The notes under the pieces: model-generated
Seen by the model: only the letters and a program-made list of their open reading frames with translations
Databases searched by the model: none
What the model was told of the DNA's origin: nothing
In this document: piece after piece, positions 10,348 through 18,593 of the stretch
Position numbering within the stretch: position 1 is the stretch's first letter
How the letters are laid out: every line of letters begins with the position of its first letter
Program-made: the position numbers and the translations under genes
Source of the DNA: Cyanobium sp. Aljojuca 7A6
GTDB lineage: Bacteria; Cyanobacteriota; Cyanobacteriia; PCC-6307; Cyanobiaceae
Length of the DNA: 59,679 nt
Reading direction: 5' to 3'
Assembly (NCBI RefSeq): GCF_024346455.1
Contig: NZ_JAGQCY010000018.1
Location: forward strand, 1 to 59,679

Positions 10348-11334
10348 TCAGCTGTTTCCCTCTGCTCTGGAGGCGAACAGATTGAGACCCAGCCGCTCCG
10401 AGAGGAAGCGAGCCGTGAGTTGGCCGCGCACACTGTTGCCCGCTTCATCCAGGGGCGGTGAATAGGTGGCCAGGCCCCCTTTCCCCGGGGCCACCGTGAT
10501 CATGCCGCCGGCTACCCCGCTCTTCCCCGGCAGGCCGGTGGCATACAGCCAGTCACCGGAGGTTTCGTACAACCCGGCGGTGACCATCACCGCCAAGACG
10601 TGCTGGCAGTGGATGGCGGCGATCACCTTCTCGCCCGTGACCGGCTGACGCCCCCCGTTGGCCAGGGTGGCGGCCATCACGGCCAGGTCGGCGGCCGTGA
10701 CGCTGAGGGAACACTGGCGGGTGTAGAGCTCGGTGGCCTCATCGGGATCCCACCAGATGCGGTCATGGTCGCTGAGCAGGGTGGCCAGACCGACGTTGCG
10801 CCGATTGGTGGCCAACTCCGATTCAAAGACCTGTTCGTCGATCTCCAGGCGCCGGCCGGCGAAACGGGAGAAACCGTCCTGAATGAAGGCCCACTTCTGC
10901 TCGCTGCTGGCCCCTGGCGCCAGGCTGGTGGCGGCGATCGCGCCAGCATTCACCATCGGATTGGAGAGGCCCTCGCCGCTGCGCTCCACCGCCAGCACCG
11001 AATTGAACGGCAGGCCGGTGCTGTTGACGCCGAGCTTCTCGCGGGCCGCCTCCTCACCGATGGCCTGGCAGATCAACGCGAACAGGAACGGCTTGGAAAT
11101 GCTCTGGATGCTGAACGACTCCCGGGCCTCGCCCGCTTCGAACAAGGCGCCACCGCAACTCGACACGCAGAGACCGAAATGCCCGGGTACCGCCGCCGCC
11201 AGGGCTGGGATGTAGTCGGCCACCTGCCCATCGAGAACAGGGGCGAAGCGGCGATGGGCCTCGGCCACCAGATCCTGCACCACCTCGGCGGTGGGCAGGT
11301 GGCCGTTGGATACCCATTCGGAGACGGACCACAT
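10348..11334 (-). CDS. glsA: Glutaminase A (serine-type)
   Basis: Hydrolyses L-glutamine to L-glutamate and ammonia in the cytoplasm. The 328-residue length from ATG 11334 is slightly above the usual 305-310. The beta-lactamase-like catalytic SxxK is S78-I-S-K81 in FSIQSISKPF. Other family stretches are SNPMVNAGAIA, LATNRRNVGLATLL and YATGLPGKSGVAGGM. The start lies 13 bases after the Anbu stop, so the two genes are almost certainly cotranscribed. In this context the product glutamate would join what the linked GltS imports. An upstream start would extend into the Anbu reading frame and is less likely. Confidence 0.93.
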   Translation of the reverse strand: MWSVSEWVSNGHLPTAEVVQDLVAEAHRRFAPVLDGQVADYIPALAAAVPGHFGLCVSSCGGALFEAGEARESFSIQSISKPFLFALICQAIGEEAAREKLGVNSTGLPFNSVLAVERSGEGLSNPMVNAGAIAATSLAPGASSEQKWAFIQDGFSRFAGRRLEIDEQVFESELATNRRNVGLATLLSDHDRIWWDPDEATELYTRQCSLSVTAADLAVMAATLANGGRQPVTGEKVIAAIHCQHVLAVMVTAGLYETSGDWLYATGLPGKSGVAGGMITVAPGKGGLATYSPPLDEAGNSVRGQLTARFLSERLGLNLFASRAEGNS

Positions 11335-11347
11335 AGCGTAAGAGGGC

Positions 11348-12109
11348 TCAGGTTGGCGATGGCTGCTCCCAGGGGAAGCTGGGCAGGCGATGCAGCGCCT
11401 CCCGCTGGGCATCGCTCCAGGTCTCGATCATGGCGGCAAGCTCTGGAGCGTCCGCCCCAAAGGTCAACTGGTGAGCAATCGAAAGGGCGTTCGTGGGAAT
11501 GATGGCCAACTCAAACGGCGGTCCCACGCTGAGATTGGAGCGCTGGGTGAGCACCTCCGAAATCAGGCAGAGCCGGGCGGCATCCTCCAGGGACAGGTTG
11601 GTATGACCGACGTTATCGAGGGGGGGTTTGCCATATTTCGTTTCACCGATCTGTAGGTAGGGGGTTTCGCGGGTGGCCATGATGGCGTTGCCCTGCGAAT
11701 AGACCAGATACAAACCGTGGGCCTCCCCGGCGATCTGGCCGCCCAGGATGAATGAGGCCCCCGCACTGGCCCCCGCCTGCTGCAGGGCAGCCCCATTCTC
11801 CTGCTGCACCGCCACACTCACCCGGCCAACGTAGGCGGCCGCTTCGAACAGGAAATCACAGGAGCGCAGATCCCTTACCCCCGCGCCAAAGGCCTCGGTG
11901 GGGCGATCGAGATCGCGGCGGATCCAGCTGACCACAGCCTGGGTGGTGGCCAGATTTCCGGCCGCCAGGAGCACGAAAAGCCGATCCGATGACGGCTGAA
12001 AGGCATGCATCTTACTGTAGCTTGAAATATAATCAACTCCCGCATTCGTGCGTGAATCAGAGACCATAACCAGGCCCTTCTCCAACCAGTAGCCGATGCA
12101 ATACGTCAC
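11348..12109 (-). CDS. Anbu, ancestral proteasome-like Ntn peptidase
   Basis: A 253-residue protein beginning MTYCIGYWLEKGLVMVSDSR from a GTG at 12109. This matches the N-terminus of the Anbu (bacterial proteasome homologue) family, in which Thr2 becomes the N-terminal nucleophile after Met removal. Asp/Arg at SDSRTNAGVD are also family-typical. Anbu assembles into open helical or ring oligomers and is thought to act on peptides. Elsewhere it is usually encoded with an alpha-E protein, an ATP-grasp enzyme and a transglutaminase-like protease; none of these is present here. Instead the gene heads a run with glutaminase and gltS. The 5' part is notably AT-rich. Confidence 0.85.
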   Translation of the reverse strand: MTYCIGYWLEKGLVMVSDSRTNAGVDYISSYSKMHAFQPSSDRLFVLLAAGNLATTQAVVSWIRRDLDRPTEAFGAGVRDLRSCDFLFEAAAYVGRVSVAVQQENGAALQQAGASAGASFILGGQIAGEAHGLYLVYSQGNAIMATRETPYLQIGETKYGKPPLDNVGHTNLSLEDAARLCLISEVLTQRSNLSVGPPFELAIIPTNALSIAHQLTFGADAPELAAMIETWSDAQREALHRLPSFPWEQPSPT

Positions 12110-12137
12110 CGAGAAAGGCAGCAGTTACGGAAGGTTG

Positions 12138-12143
12138 ATTCTA
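12138..12143 (-). promoter_or_regulatory. Possible -10 box for the Anbu-glsA-gltS run
   Basis: On the minus strand this reads TAGAAT, 29 bases upstream of the Anbu GTG, a good sigma-70-type -10 box. No convincing -35 at 17 bases is seen, which fits either an activator-dependent or a weak promoter. The palindrome at 12169-12190 lies just upstream. Confidence 0.4.
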
Positions 12144-12168
12144 GCTCACACCCACGAACAATCACCGA

Positions 12169-12190
12169 GGAAGTGATCACGGTCACTTCC
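12169..12190. promoter_or_regulatory. 22-bp palindrome, candidate operator
   Basis: A perfect inverted repeat: arms GGAAGTGA and TCACTTCC separated by six bases. It lies between the end of the LysM gene and the Anbu start, about 25 bases upstream of the possible -10 box. No run of T follows on the minus strand, so it is a poor intrinsic terminator for the LysM gene and a better candidate for a dimeric regulator site. The binding protein is unknown. Confidence 0.45.
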
Positions 12191-12219
12191 CCCCACTGAC
12201 GCTTCTGGTGGCCCAGCCC

Positions 12220-13125
12220 TCAAGGGGCGGAAGGGGGCGGAACGGCCGGTGCGATGGGATCGCTGACATTGGCGCAGAGATCCAGGACGATCTGCTGGGC
12301 CACCGAACGCCCCTCAGGAACCGCCCAGGGTTCCCAGGCCCCGTTGATCAACCAGGCCTGGCGCAGGCTGCTGCAATGCACCGCCACGGCCGTCGCCTGC
12401 GCCCGGATCGGTCCGACCTCCACCGGGGTGGGCTGAACCAAGCTGACCCGAACCCCACCGGGATGGAGCTTCCAGCCGCCCCAGTCGACGAGGGTGTTGC
12501 CATAGAACTTCCAGCGGACCGCTTCGGCAGGCTTCGGCGGCAGGGGCGAAGGGGGCGATGTGGGGACCGGAGCCTTCAGCGCCGGCGGACTGGCCGGAGC
12601 CGGGGGCTTGGCAGCAGAAGAGGGCTTGGGGGCAGCGGAGGGCTTGGGGGCAGGCTTGGCCGTGGTTGTTGCAGCAGGCGACGGCGGCAGCTTCAGCCAG
12701 GCGCCGACCCTCAGCTGGTCAGGCTTCACGCCTGGGTTGGCCTTCTGCAGCTCCGCCACGGTGGTGCGGTGGCGGCCCGCCAGGACGGCCAGGGTGTCGC
12801 CCGTGCGCACCTGCACCAGGCCCTTTGCGGCGGGCAGCTTCAGCGACTGGCCGATCTGCAGTTCCTCGGGCCGGGTGATCTTGTTGAGTCGCATCAACTC
12901 CTGCACAGTCACCCCATAGCGGGCGGCCAAGGCCTCAAGCGTGTCCCCCTGGACGACCCGCACACTGCGGACAGGCGGGACCGCCTGGGCGAACGCCTCG
13001 GGGATAAAGCCGAACCCAGCGAAGCAAAAAGCAAGGGCGATCAGAAACCCTTTCAAGGCCACGACCTTTCGACTCACGATCGCCACCGCTCTCTGTACAA
13101 CGAAACTACCAGAGGTGCGCGCCAA
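12220..13125 (-). CDS. Secreted double-LysM protein
   Basis: A 301-residue protein. After a basic start and hydrophobic segment (GFLIALAFCFAGFGF, about residues 26-40, then AFAQA) come two LysM modules: about 54-97 (RVVQGDTLEALAARYGV) and about 104-147 (VRTGDTLAVLAGRHR). LysM binds peptidoglycan glycan chains. A Pro/Ala/Lys-rich linker (about 148-205) leads to a C-terminal domain of about 95 residues with Trp-rich stretches and two Cys that I do not recognise. No hydrolase motif is visible, so a structural or envelope-binding role is likeliest. The first ATG may be upstream of the real start. Confidence 0.78.
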   Translation of the reverse strand: MARTSGSFVVQRAVAIVSRKVVALKGFLIALAFCFAGFGFIPEAFAQAVPPVRSVRVVQGDTLEALAARYGVTVQELMRLNKITRPEELQIGQSLKLPAAKGLVQVRTGDTLAVLAGRHRTTVAELQKANPGVKPDQLRVGAWLKLPPSPAATTTAKPAPKPSAAPKPSSAAKPPAPASPPALKAPVPTSPPSPLPPKPAEAVRWKFYGNTLVDWGGWKLHPGGVRVSLVQPTPVEVGPIRAQATAVAVHCSSLRQAWLINGAWEPWAVPEGRSVAQQIVLDLCANVSDPIAPAVPPPSAP

Positions 13126-13174
13126 GCCGGGCCCGACGATCGCCAGCCAGACGGACGCGATGTATCAAAGAAGC

Positions 13175-13193
13175 GTTACATCAACACGTTACA
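13175..13193. promoter_or_regulatory. Paired GTTACA elements upstream of the LysM gene
   Basis: Two direct GTTACA hexamers at 13175-13180 and 13188-13193 lie 50-70 bases upstream of the LysM gene start. A third GTTACA occurs at 13772-13777, upstream of the neighbouring small gene. GTTACA is the half-site of the HLR1 element bound by the cyanobacterial response regulator RpaB, but HLR1 repeats are normally separated by four bases and these by seven. The match is therefore suggestive only. Confidence 0.3.
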
Positions 13194-13201
13194 AAGTTGC
13201 T

Positions 13202-13687
13202 TCATAACGAGGCGGCCAACGAGCGGCATCTCTGCAGAACTGCCTTGGCTTCCTTGTCCTCGGGAGGATCAGAAACTCCGGCAGAGGATGACGCCGCCGG
13301 AGTGATCCTCTGGCGATGCAGCCCCGGCCTTGTGCGCTCACGGGGCGCGAACCGATCGATCAGGGAGGCCAGCGCCAACGTCCCATCGATCAGCACCAGC
13401 ACGGCCCAGAAGAGCAGCAGCAGCGCCTCCGCCAGAACCGTCCTGGTCTGGGGCGGAGTCGGCAGCATGGTCTCCGGTTCCTTCAGGGCAGGGGCCACGG
13501 GTACGGGTTCCGGAGAGGCGACGGCTTCCGGAGTGGCCACAGTGATCGGATCAGCCGTGTGTTGACGCGGCTGGAACAACAGGGCGGTGGGCGGCTCGGT
13601 GGGCAGGGGCCAGGGCTGGCGCGACGGCCGCCGACCCCTGGTCTTCGCCTGCTGCTCTCGCAGCCGTTCGGCAAGCGTCGGCAGCAT
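13202..13687 (-). CDS. Single-pass membrane protein, unknown
   Basis: 161 residues from ATG 13687. The N-terminal part is basic and Gln/Pro-rich with low complexity. One strong hydrophobic helix (VLAEALLLLFWAVLVLIDGT, about residues 83-102) is followed by a basic tail. No family recognised. It is the last minus-strand gene after the second RND permease, 94 bases away, with a GTTACA element in between. An upstream start would add a non-conserved-looking segment, so the inner ATG is preferred. Confidence 0.5.
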   Translation of the reverse strand: MLPTLAERLREQQAKTRGRRPSRQPWPLPTEPPTALLFQPRQHTADPITVATPEAVASPEPVPVAPALKEPETMLPTPPQTRTVLAEALLLLFWAVLVLIDGTLALASLIDRFAPRERTRPGLHRQRITPAASSSAGVSDPPEDKEAKAVLQRCRSLAASL

Positions 13688-13781
13688 GGTGATCTCTCCA
13701 CAACCCCTTTGGGAGATCCTCACGGCCTGGCCCAGCGACCGCAATGCCGAACCCAGCCCAGCGCCTGTTTCGTTACATCGC

Positions 13782-16700
13782 CTAGACGGGGGGTTGGTCC
13801 TGGGCAACGATCAGATCCGCCTGGTCGGCCTCGGACTCCCCGAACCAGCGGGCCTCCAGGGCCTTCACCACCACGTAGAAGGGAGGCACCACCCCCAACG
13901 AGAGCACCGTGGCCACCAGCAGGCCACCAAAGATCACGGTCCCCAGCGACTGTTGGCTGTTGGCCCCTGCGGTGGTGGCCACCACCAGGGGCAAGAAGCC
14001 GGCCAGGGCGGCGATGGCCGTCATCAGGATTGGCCTCAGCCGCGACTCTGCCGAAGCGATGGCGGCCTCGGCTGCCGTCAGGCCCTCCTTCATGTGCTGC
14101 TCGGCCACCTCGACGATCAGGATGCCGTTCTTGGCCGCCAGCCCGATCAGGGTCACCAATCCCACCTGGGCGTAGATGTTGAGATCGATCGAGCGCAGGG
14201 CCAGGAACGCCAGGGCTCCGAGCATGGCCAGGGGAACGGTCATCAGAATGATCACCGGGGTCACATAGCTCTCGTACTGGGCCGAGAGCACCAGGTAAAC
14301 CACAAGGATCCCCAGGCCAAACACCAGCACGCTGGCATTGCCAGCGGAGAGCTGCAGGGCAGCCAGACCGGTGAAGGCATAGCCGATGTTGTTGAACTCC
14401 TGGGCATGGAAGAGCTCCTGAATCTTGATCAGTGCCTGGCCGGAACTCGTTCCGATCGCCTCGGCCCCCTGGATCAGGATGGTGCGGTAGAGGTTGAAAT
14501 GGCTGATCACCGGAGGCGCGCTGGTGAGTTCCGCGCTGGCGAATTCCGACACCTGAACCAGCTTGTTGTCCTTGCTGCGCACGTAGTAACTGAGCACATC
14601 CTCCAGGGAGCTGCGGTTCTCGGATGCCGCCTGCACGTAGATGTTCCTGACCTGGCCACTCTCATAGGTGAGGCCCGAATAGTTGCTGCCCGCCAGCACG
14701 GCGATGGTCTGCATCGCCTGCTGGAAGTCGACGTTGAGGGCCCCGAGGATCGAGCGGTCGATCTTCAGCCCGAAGGCCGGGGCGCTGGGGATGAACTGGG
14801 TGTAGAGAGTGGAGAAACCGCCACTGGCCGTACCCGCCTGGATCAGTTGCTTGGCCTGATCATTGAGCTCGTTGAAGCTGAAGGCCCCGTTGCTGAGGTC
14901 GTTGAACTGGAAATAGAAGCCACCCTGGGCGGAGAAGCCCGGGATCGCCGGCGGCTGGGCCGCCACCGCCATGCCGGAACTGATCTGGCTGAGCTTGGCG
15001 TTGAGCCGGTTGACGATCGCCGGCGCCTTCTGGTCGGCGCCGCTGCGCTCCTCGAGCGGCTTGAAGCCGAAGAAGAACACCCCCTGATCAGGACTGGCGC
15101 CGTTGAAGCCGTAGCCGCTCACCACCGAACCGGCGATGATCTCCTCTTCCGCATTCAGCACCTTGGCCACCTCCAGGGCGGTGCCCTGGGTCTGGCTGAG
15201 GGAGGCACCGTTCTGGAGCTGGAAGATGCCCATCCCGTAGCCCTGGTCCTCCTCAGGGATGAAGGCGGAGGGGAGGGCACTGAAGGCGAACAGGGTCAGG
15301 GCGATGCCGCCGCCCAGACCCACCAGGATCCAGCGGCGCCGGGCGATCAGGGCCCCCACCATCGCGGCGTAGCCGCGCTCCAGGCGGGAGAAGAAGGCAT
15401 TGAAGCGGTTGAAGATCCAGACCAGATTGGCGCCGGCCAGCACACCGGCCACGACGCCCAACACGTACGTGAGGTTGCCGAAGGAGGCGGCGCTGAAACG
15501 GCCGAAGGCCAGGCCCACCACCACGCCACCGATGATGCCCACCAGCCGGCCCGGAGGCGCCGACTTCTGGCTCCTCAGCAGCAGGGCCGAGAGCATCGGC
15601 GAAAAGGTGAGGGCGTTGAAGGCGGAGATGGCGATCGAGAAGGCGATGGTGAGGGCGAACTGCTTGTAGATGATGCCGATGCCCCCGGGGTAAAAGGCCA
15701 CGGGCACGAACACCGCCATCAGCACCAGGGCGGTGGCCACCAGGGCACCGAACAATTCACCCATGCATTCCATGGCGGCCTGGCGGGGGCGCATGCCCTT
15801 CTCCAGGTTCTTCTCCACCGCCTCGATCACCACGATGGCGTCATCCACCACCAGGCCCGTGGCCAGCACCAGGCCCAGCAGGGTGAGCTGGTTGATCGAG
15901 AAACCGAAGATCTTGATGAAGGCGAAGGTGCCGATCAGGGAGATCGGAATCGCCAGGCTGGGCACCACCGTGGCCCGCCAGTCCTGCAGGAACAGGAACA
16001 GGATCAGCAGCACCAGCACGATGGCCAGGCCAAGGGCATCAATCACCCCCTCCACGGCCGATTCGATGAACTGGCCGATGTTGTAGATCTCGAACACCTT
16101 GACCCCCGGGGGGACGGTCTGGGTGAACTGGTTCATCACCTGCACCACCTGGTTCGAGACGTCGAGGGCATTGCTCTCGGGGGTCTGGAAGACCGCCACC
16201 GTGATCGACGGGTGGCCTTCAATGCTGACGGCCTGCTGGGCGTAGGTGTTGGTGCCGTAGGTGGCTTCGCCGACATCCTTGAGCCGCAGCAGGTTGCCGG
16301 CAGGCGTGCGACCGACGATCAGGTTGTTGAGCTCCTCGACGGACACCAGATTGCCGTTGTTCTCCACCAGGATCGGGTAGGCGAACTTCTGGTTGCCCCC
16401 AGCAGGCGGTCCCCCCACCAGGCCACCGATCGCCACGCTGTTCTGGCTGCTCACCGCATTGACCACCTGATCGGCGGTGAGGTTATTGGCGGTCAGCTTG
16501 TTGGCATCAACGAACAACCAGAAGGCAGGATTACTGCCGCCGAGCAAGTTGACGGTGGCCACACCGGGCACCCGTTCCAGCTGAAAATAAAGGTTCTGAT
16601 AGATCAGACCATTGAGATAGGAAGCATCGAACTGGCCTTCCGTCGACGTGACCTGATAGGCCAGCAGGATCGACGGGGTGCTCTGCATCACCGAAACCCC

Positions 16701-17081
16701 GGTGGCCTGCACCTGCTGGGGTAACTGGGGCATCGCCAGGGAGACGCGGTTCTGCACGTTCACCTGGTCGATGTTGATGTCAGTCCCTTCGTTGAAGAAG
16801 ACCTGAATCGTGCTCGTCCCAGACATGTTGCTGGTCGAGGATATGTAATTGGCCCCGGGAACCCCGTTGATCTGCTGCTCGATCGGGTTGGTCACCGCCT
16901 GCTCGGTGACCAGGGAATTGGCGCCTCCGTAGTTGGAGGTCACCTGGATCAGGGGTGGGGCGATGTTGGGGAGGTTTTCGATCGACAGGGTGGGGATGGC
17001 GATCAGACCCACCAGCACGATCAGGATGCTGCAGACGGTGGTCAGGACCGGCCGCTTGATGAAGTTATCGGAGAACGACAT
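13782..17081 (-). CDS. RND multidrug efflux permease (HAE1 family), pump 2
   Basis: The 1099-residue inner-membrane antiporter shows the two-fold repeat of AcrB-type proteins: an N-terminal helix (VLTTVCSILIVLVGLIAIP), a large periplasmic loop, and the TM4 proton-relay pair in [17 protein letters not shown]. The second half ends with [21 protein letters not shown] and the terminal helices. AcrB is about 1050 residues; the extra length includes a hydrophobic insert near residues 505-560, between the two transporter halves. It starts 6 bases after its adaptor gene stops, forming an adaptor-permease pair. No outer-membrane channel gene lies nearby. Family assignment is secure; substrates are unknown. 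Confidence 0.93.
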   Translation of the reverse strand: MSFSDNFIKRPVLTTVCSILIVLVGLIAIPTLSIENLPNIAPPLIQVTSNYGGANSLVTEQAVTNPIEQQINGVPGANYISSTSNMSGTSTIQVFFNEGTDINIDQVNVQNRVSLAMPQLPQQVQATGVSVMQSTPSILLAYQVTSTEGQFDASYLNGLIYQNLYFQLERVPGVATVNLLGGSNPAFWLFVDANKLTANNLTADQVVNAVSSQNSVAIGGLVGGPPAGGNQKFAYPILVENNGNLVSVEELNNLIVGRTPAGNLLRLKDVGEATYGTNTYAQQAVSIEGHPSITVAVFQTPESNALDVSNQVVQVMNQFTQTVPPGVKVFEIYNIGQFIESAVEGVIDALGLAIVLVLLILFLFLQDWRATVVPSLAIPISLIGTFAFIKIFGFSINQLTLLGLVLATGLVVDDAIVVIEAVEKNLEKGMRPRQAAMECMGELFGALVATALVLMAVFVPVAFYPGGIGIIYKQFALTIAFSIAISAFNALTFSPMLSALLLRSQKSAPPGRLVGIIGGVVVGLAFGRFSAASFGNLTYVLGVVAGVLAGANLVWIFNRFNAFFSRLERGYAAMVGALIARRRWILVGLGGGIALTLFAFSALPSAFIPEEDQGYGMGIFQLQNGASLSQTQGTALEVAKVLNAEEEIIAGSVVSGYGFNGASPDQGVFFFGFKPLEERSGADQKAPAIVNRLNAKLSQISSGMAVAAQPPAIPGFSAQGGFYFQFNDLSNGAFSFNELNDQAKQLIQAGTASGGFSTLYTQFIPSAPAFGLKIDRSILGALNVDFQQAMQTIAVLAGSNYSGLTYESGQVRNIYVQAASENRSSLEDVLSYYVRSKDNKLVQVSEFASAELTSAPPVISHFNLYRTILIQGAEAIGTSSGQALIKIQELFHAQEFNNIGYAFTGLAALQLSAGNASVLVFGLGILVVYLVLSAQYESYVTPVIILMTVPLAMLGALAFLALRSIDLNIYAQVGLVTLIGLAAKNGILIVEVAEQHMKEGLTAAEAAIASAESRLRPILMTAIAALAGFLPLVVATTAGANSQQSLGTVIFGGLLVATVLSLGVVPPFYVVVKALEARWFGESEADQADLIVAQDQPPV

Positions 17082-17087
17082 CTGGGC

Positions 17088-18233
17088 TCAGCTCGCCGAT
17101 GGGGCAGCGGCCCGCCGCACCGGCATGCCGGAGCGCAGCAGGGCCGTGTTGCTCACCACCACCTCATCCCCCTTGGCCAGGCCGGAGAGCACCGGATAGG
17201 CGTTGTTCTGCAACTTGCCGAGCGTCACCGCCGTCTGAACCACCACGGGCGTGGTGCCGGGAAGTTTCTCCAGCTGTTGCTTCTGGGCTGGCAACAGCTG
17301 ATCGGAGGCCTTGATCTGGGGCAGGATCGTGGCGAGGGGCAGCACCTTGTAAACGAAGGGTTGCTGGGCCTGCATCATCACCGCCTCGACCGGTACCGCC
17401 AGCTGGTTGCTGATGCCGGTGATGATGCGATTGCGCACGTACTGGCCAGTTTTGAGGATCCCGGTGAGATTGGGGAACTCCGCCTTCACCAGCACCGTGT
17501 TGGGCTGGGTGGAAGAGCCCTGCTCGGTGGCGGTGGCGAAGTAGGGGGAGACGAAAACCACCTGGCCCACGCCCTTCACCGGTGGATTGCCCTGGCTCTC
17601 CACCTGAACCGGCTGGCCAATCTTCACCTGGCTGGACTGGGTGGCCGGCACGTCCATCAGGGTCCAGAGGGAGCTGTTGTTGACGATTCCCGTGATCGCC
17701 TGGCCCTGGCGCACGTAATCGCCGAGTTTGACCGAGTCGAGGTTGCCGATTTCCCCGTCGATGGGGGCGGTGACGAACTTGTAGCCGAGGGTGGCGGCGC
17801 TGGAGCGGGCCTGGTCCCGGCTCTGGATCGCCTGGGTGATGTAGGCATCTCGATCCTTGGTCGAGACGGCCCCCTGCTCATTGAGGAAGACGTAGCGCTC
17901 GGCGTTGACGCGATCCTTGATGGCCTCGGCCCGATCCGCATCAAGCGTGGCCGATTCCTGCACGTTGTCGAGAACGAGGATGGGCTGACCCGCCTTCACC
18001 CGCTGGCCCTCCCTGGCCAGGATGCGGACCACCCGGCCATCCGACTGGGGCCGCATCACCACATTGGAGGTGGACTCGATGACGCTGATCGTCTCGATGC
18101 CCGGGGCGAAGCGGAACTCCCCCACGATCACGGTCTGCACCACCAGCGGCTGGCGGGCCTCGGGCTTAACAGAGCCGCAGGCCACCAGCAGCAGCGCCAA
18201 GGGAAGGAGAGGGGGGAAAGCCTGCCAGCGCAC
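17088..18233 (-). CDS. RND periplasmic adaptor (membrane fusion protein), pump 2
   Basis: A 381-residue HlyD/AcrA-type adaptor with an N-terminal lipobox-like LLLVACGS (Cys about residue 19), so probably a periplasmic lipoprotein. It shows the split biotinyl-lipoyl motifs (DGRVVRILAREGQRVKAGQP and TAPIDGEIGNLDSVKLGDYV), a helical hairpin between them, and a beta-barrel/membrane-proximal C-terminal half. The C-terminal stretch YPVLSGLAKGDEVVVSNT is typical. Adaptors bridge the RND permease to an outer-membrane channel. The partner permease follows directly. Confidence 0.9.
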   Translation of the reverse strand: MRWQAFPPLLPLALLLVACGSVKPEARQPLVVQTVIVGEFRFAPGIETISVIESTSNVVMRPQSDGRVVRILAREGQRVKAGQPILVLDNVQESATLDADRAEAIKDRVNAERYVFLNEQGAVSTKDRDAYITQAIQSRDQARSSAATLGYKFVTAPIDGEIGNLDSVKLGDYVRQGQAITGIVNNSSLWTLMDVPATQSSQVKIGQPVQVESQGNPPVKGVGQVVFVSPYFATATEQGSSTQPNTVLVKAEFPNLTGILKTGQYVRNRIITGISNQLAVPVEAVMMQAQQPFVYKVLPLATILPQIKASDQLLPAQKQQLEKLPGTTPVVVQTAVTLGKLQNNAYPVLSGLAKGDEVVVSNTALLRSGMPVRRAAAPSAS

Positions 18234-18308
18234 AGAACCGGTCCATACCTCTGCAACGTACCGGAAAAGCCCCGATCACCCCACTGGTCCGGCTCGCCTT
18301 GCGGCCCC

Positions 18309-18593
18309 TCAGGCGCGGGGACCGGGCCCACCACGGCGGCCATGGCGCCGGTGGTAATCGGGCTCCGGGTTGGATTCCTGCAACTGGCGCACCGCCTCCA
18401 CCGCCATGCCGGCCACCACTCCGAAGCCTCCGAGCACCACCGTGCTCCAGAACAGGGCCTCAGGGGTGATCCGCAGGGGGGTATTGGCCACAATGGCGCG
18501 CAGAAAATGGGCGATCGCCAGCCCCCCCAGACCCGTGATCATCCCTGCAAAGAGCACCCGCCGGCCACTCAGGGGTGGGCAGGGGGCCGGCAT
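18309..18593 (-). CDS. Small two-helix membrane protein between two RND pumps
   Basis: A 94-residue protein whose ATG overlaps the stop of the upstream RND permease by one base (TGATG), indicating translational coupling. Two hydrophobic segments (about 13-34 and 47-66) are followed by a charged, Arg/Gly-rich tail. It is 75 bases upstream of the second adaptor gene. By position it could be a small accessory subunit of one pump, in the way AcrZ binds AcrB, but there is no sequence evidence beyond size and topology. Confidence 0.55.
   Translation of the reverse strand: MPAPCPPLSGRRVLFAGMITGLGGLAIAHFLRAIVANTPLRITPEALFWSTVVLGGFGVVAGMAVEAVRQLQESNPEPDYHRRHGRRGGPGPRA

Noticed and set aside
13587..16724. 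1045-codon open frame on the plus strand
   Set aside because: It is the antisense shadow of the RND permease gene; its product is low-complexity (His/Gln/Gly-rich), as expected for reverse reading of GC-rich coding DNA.
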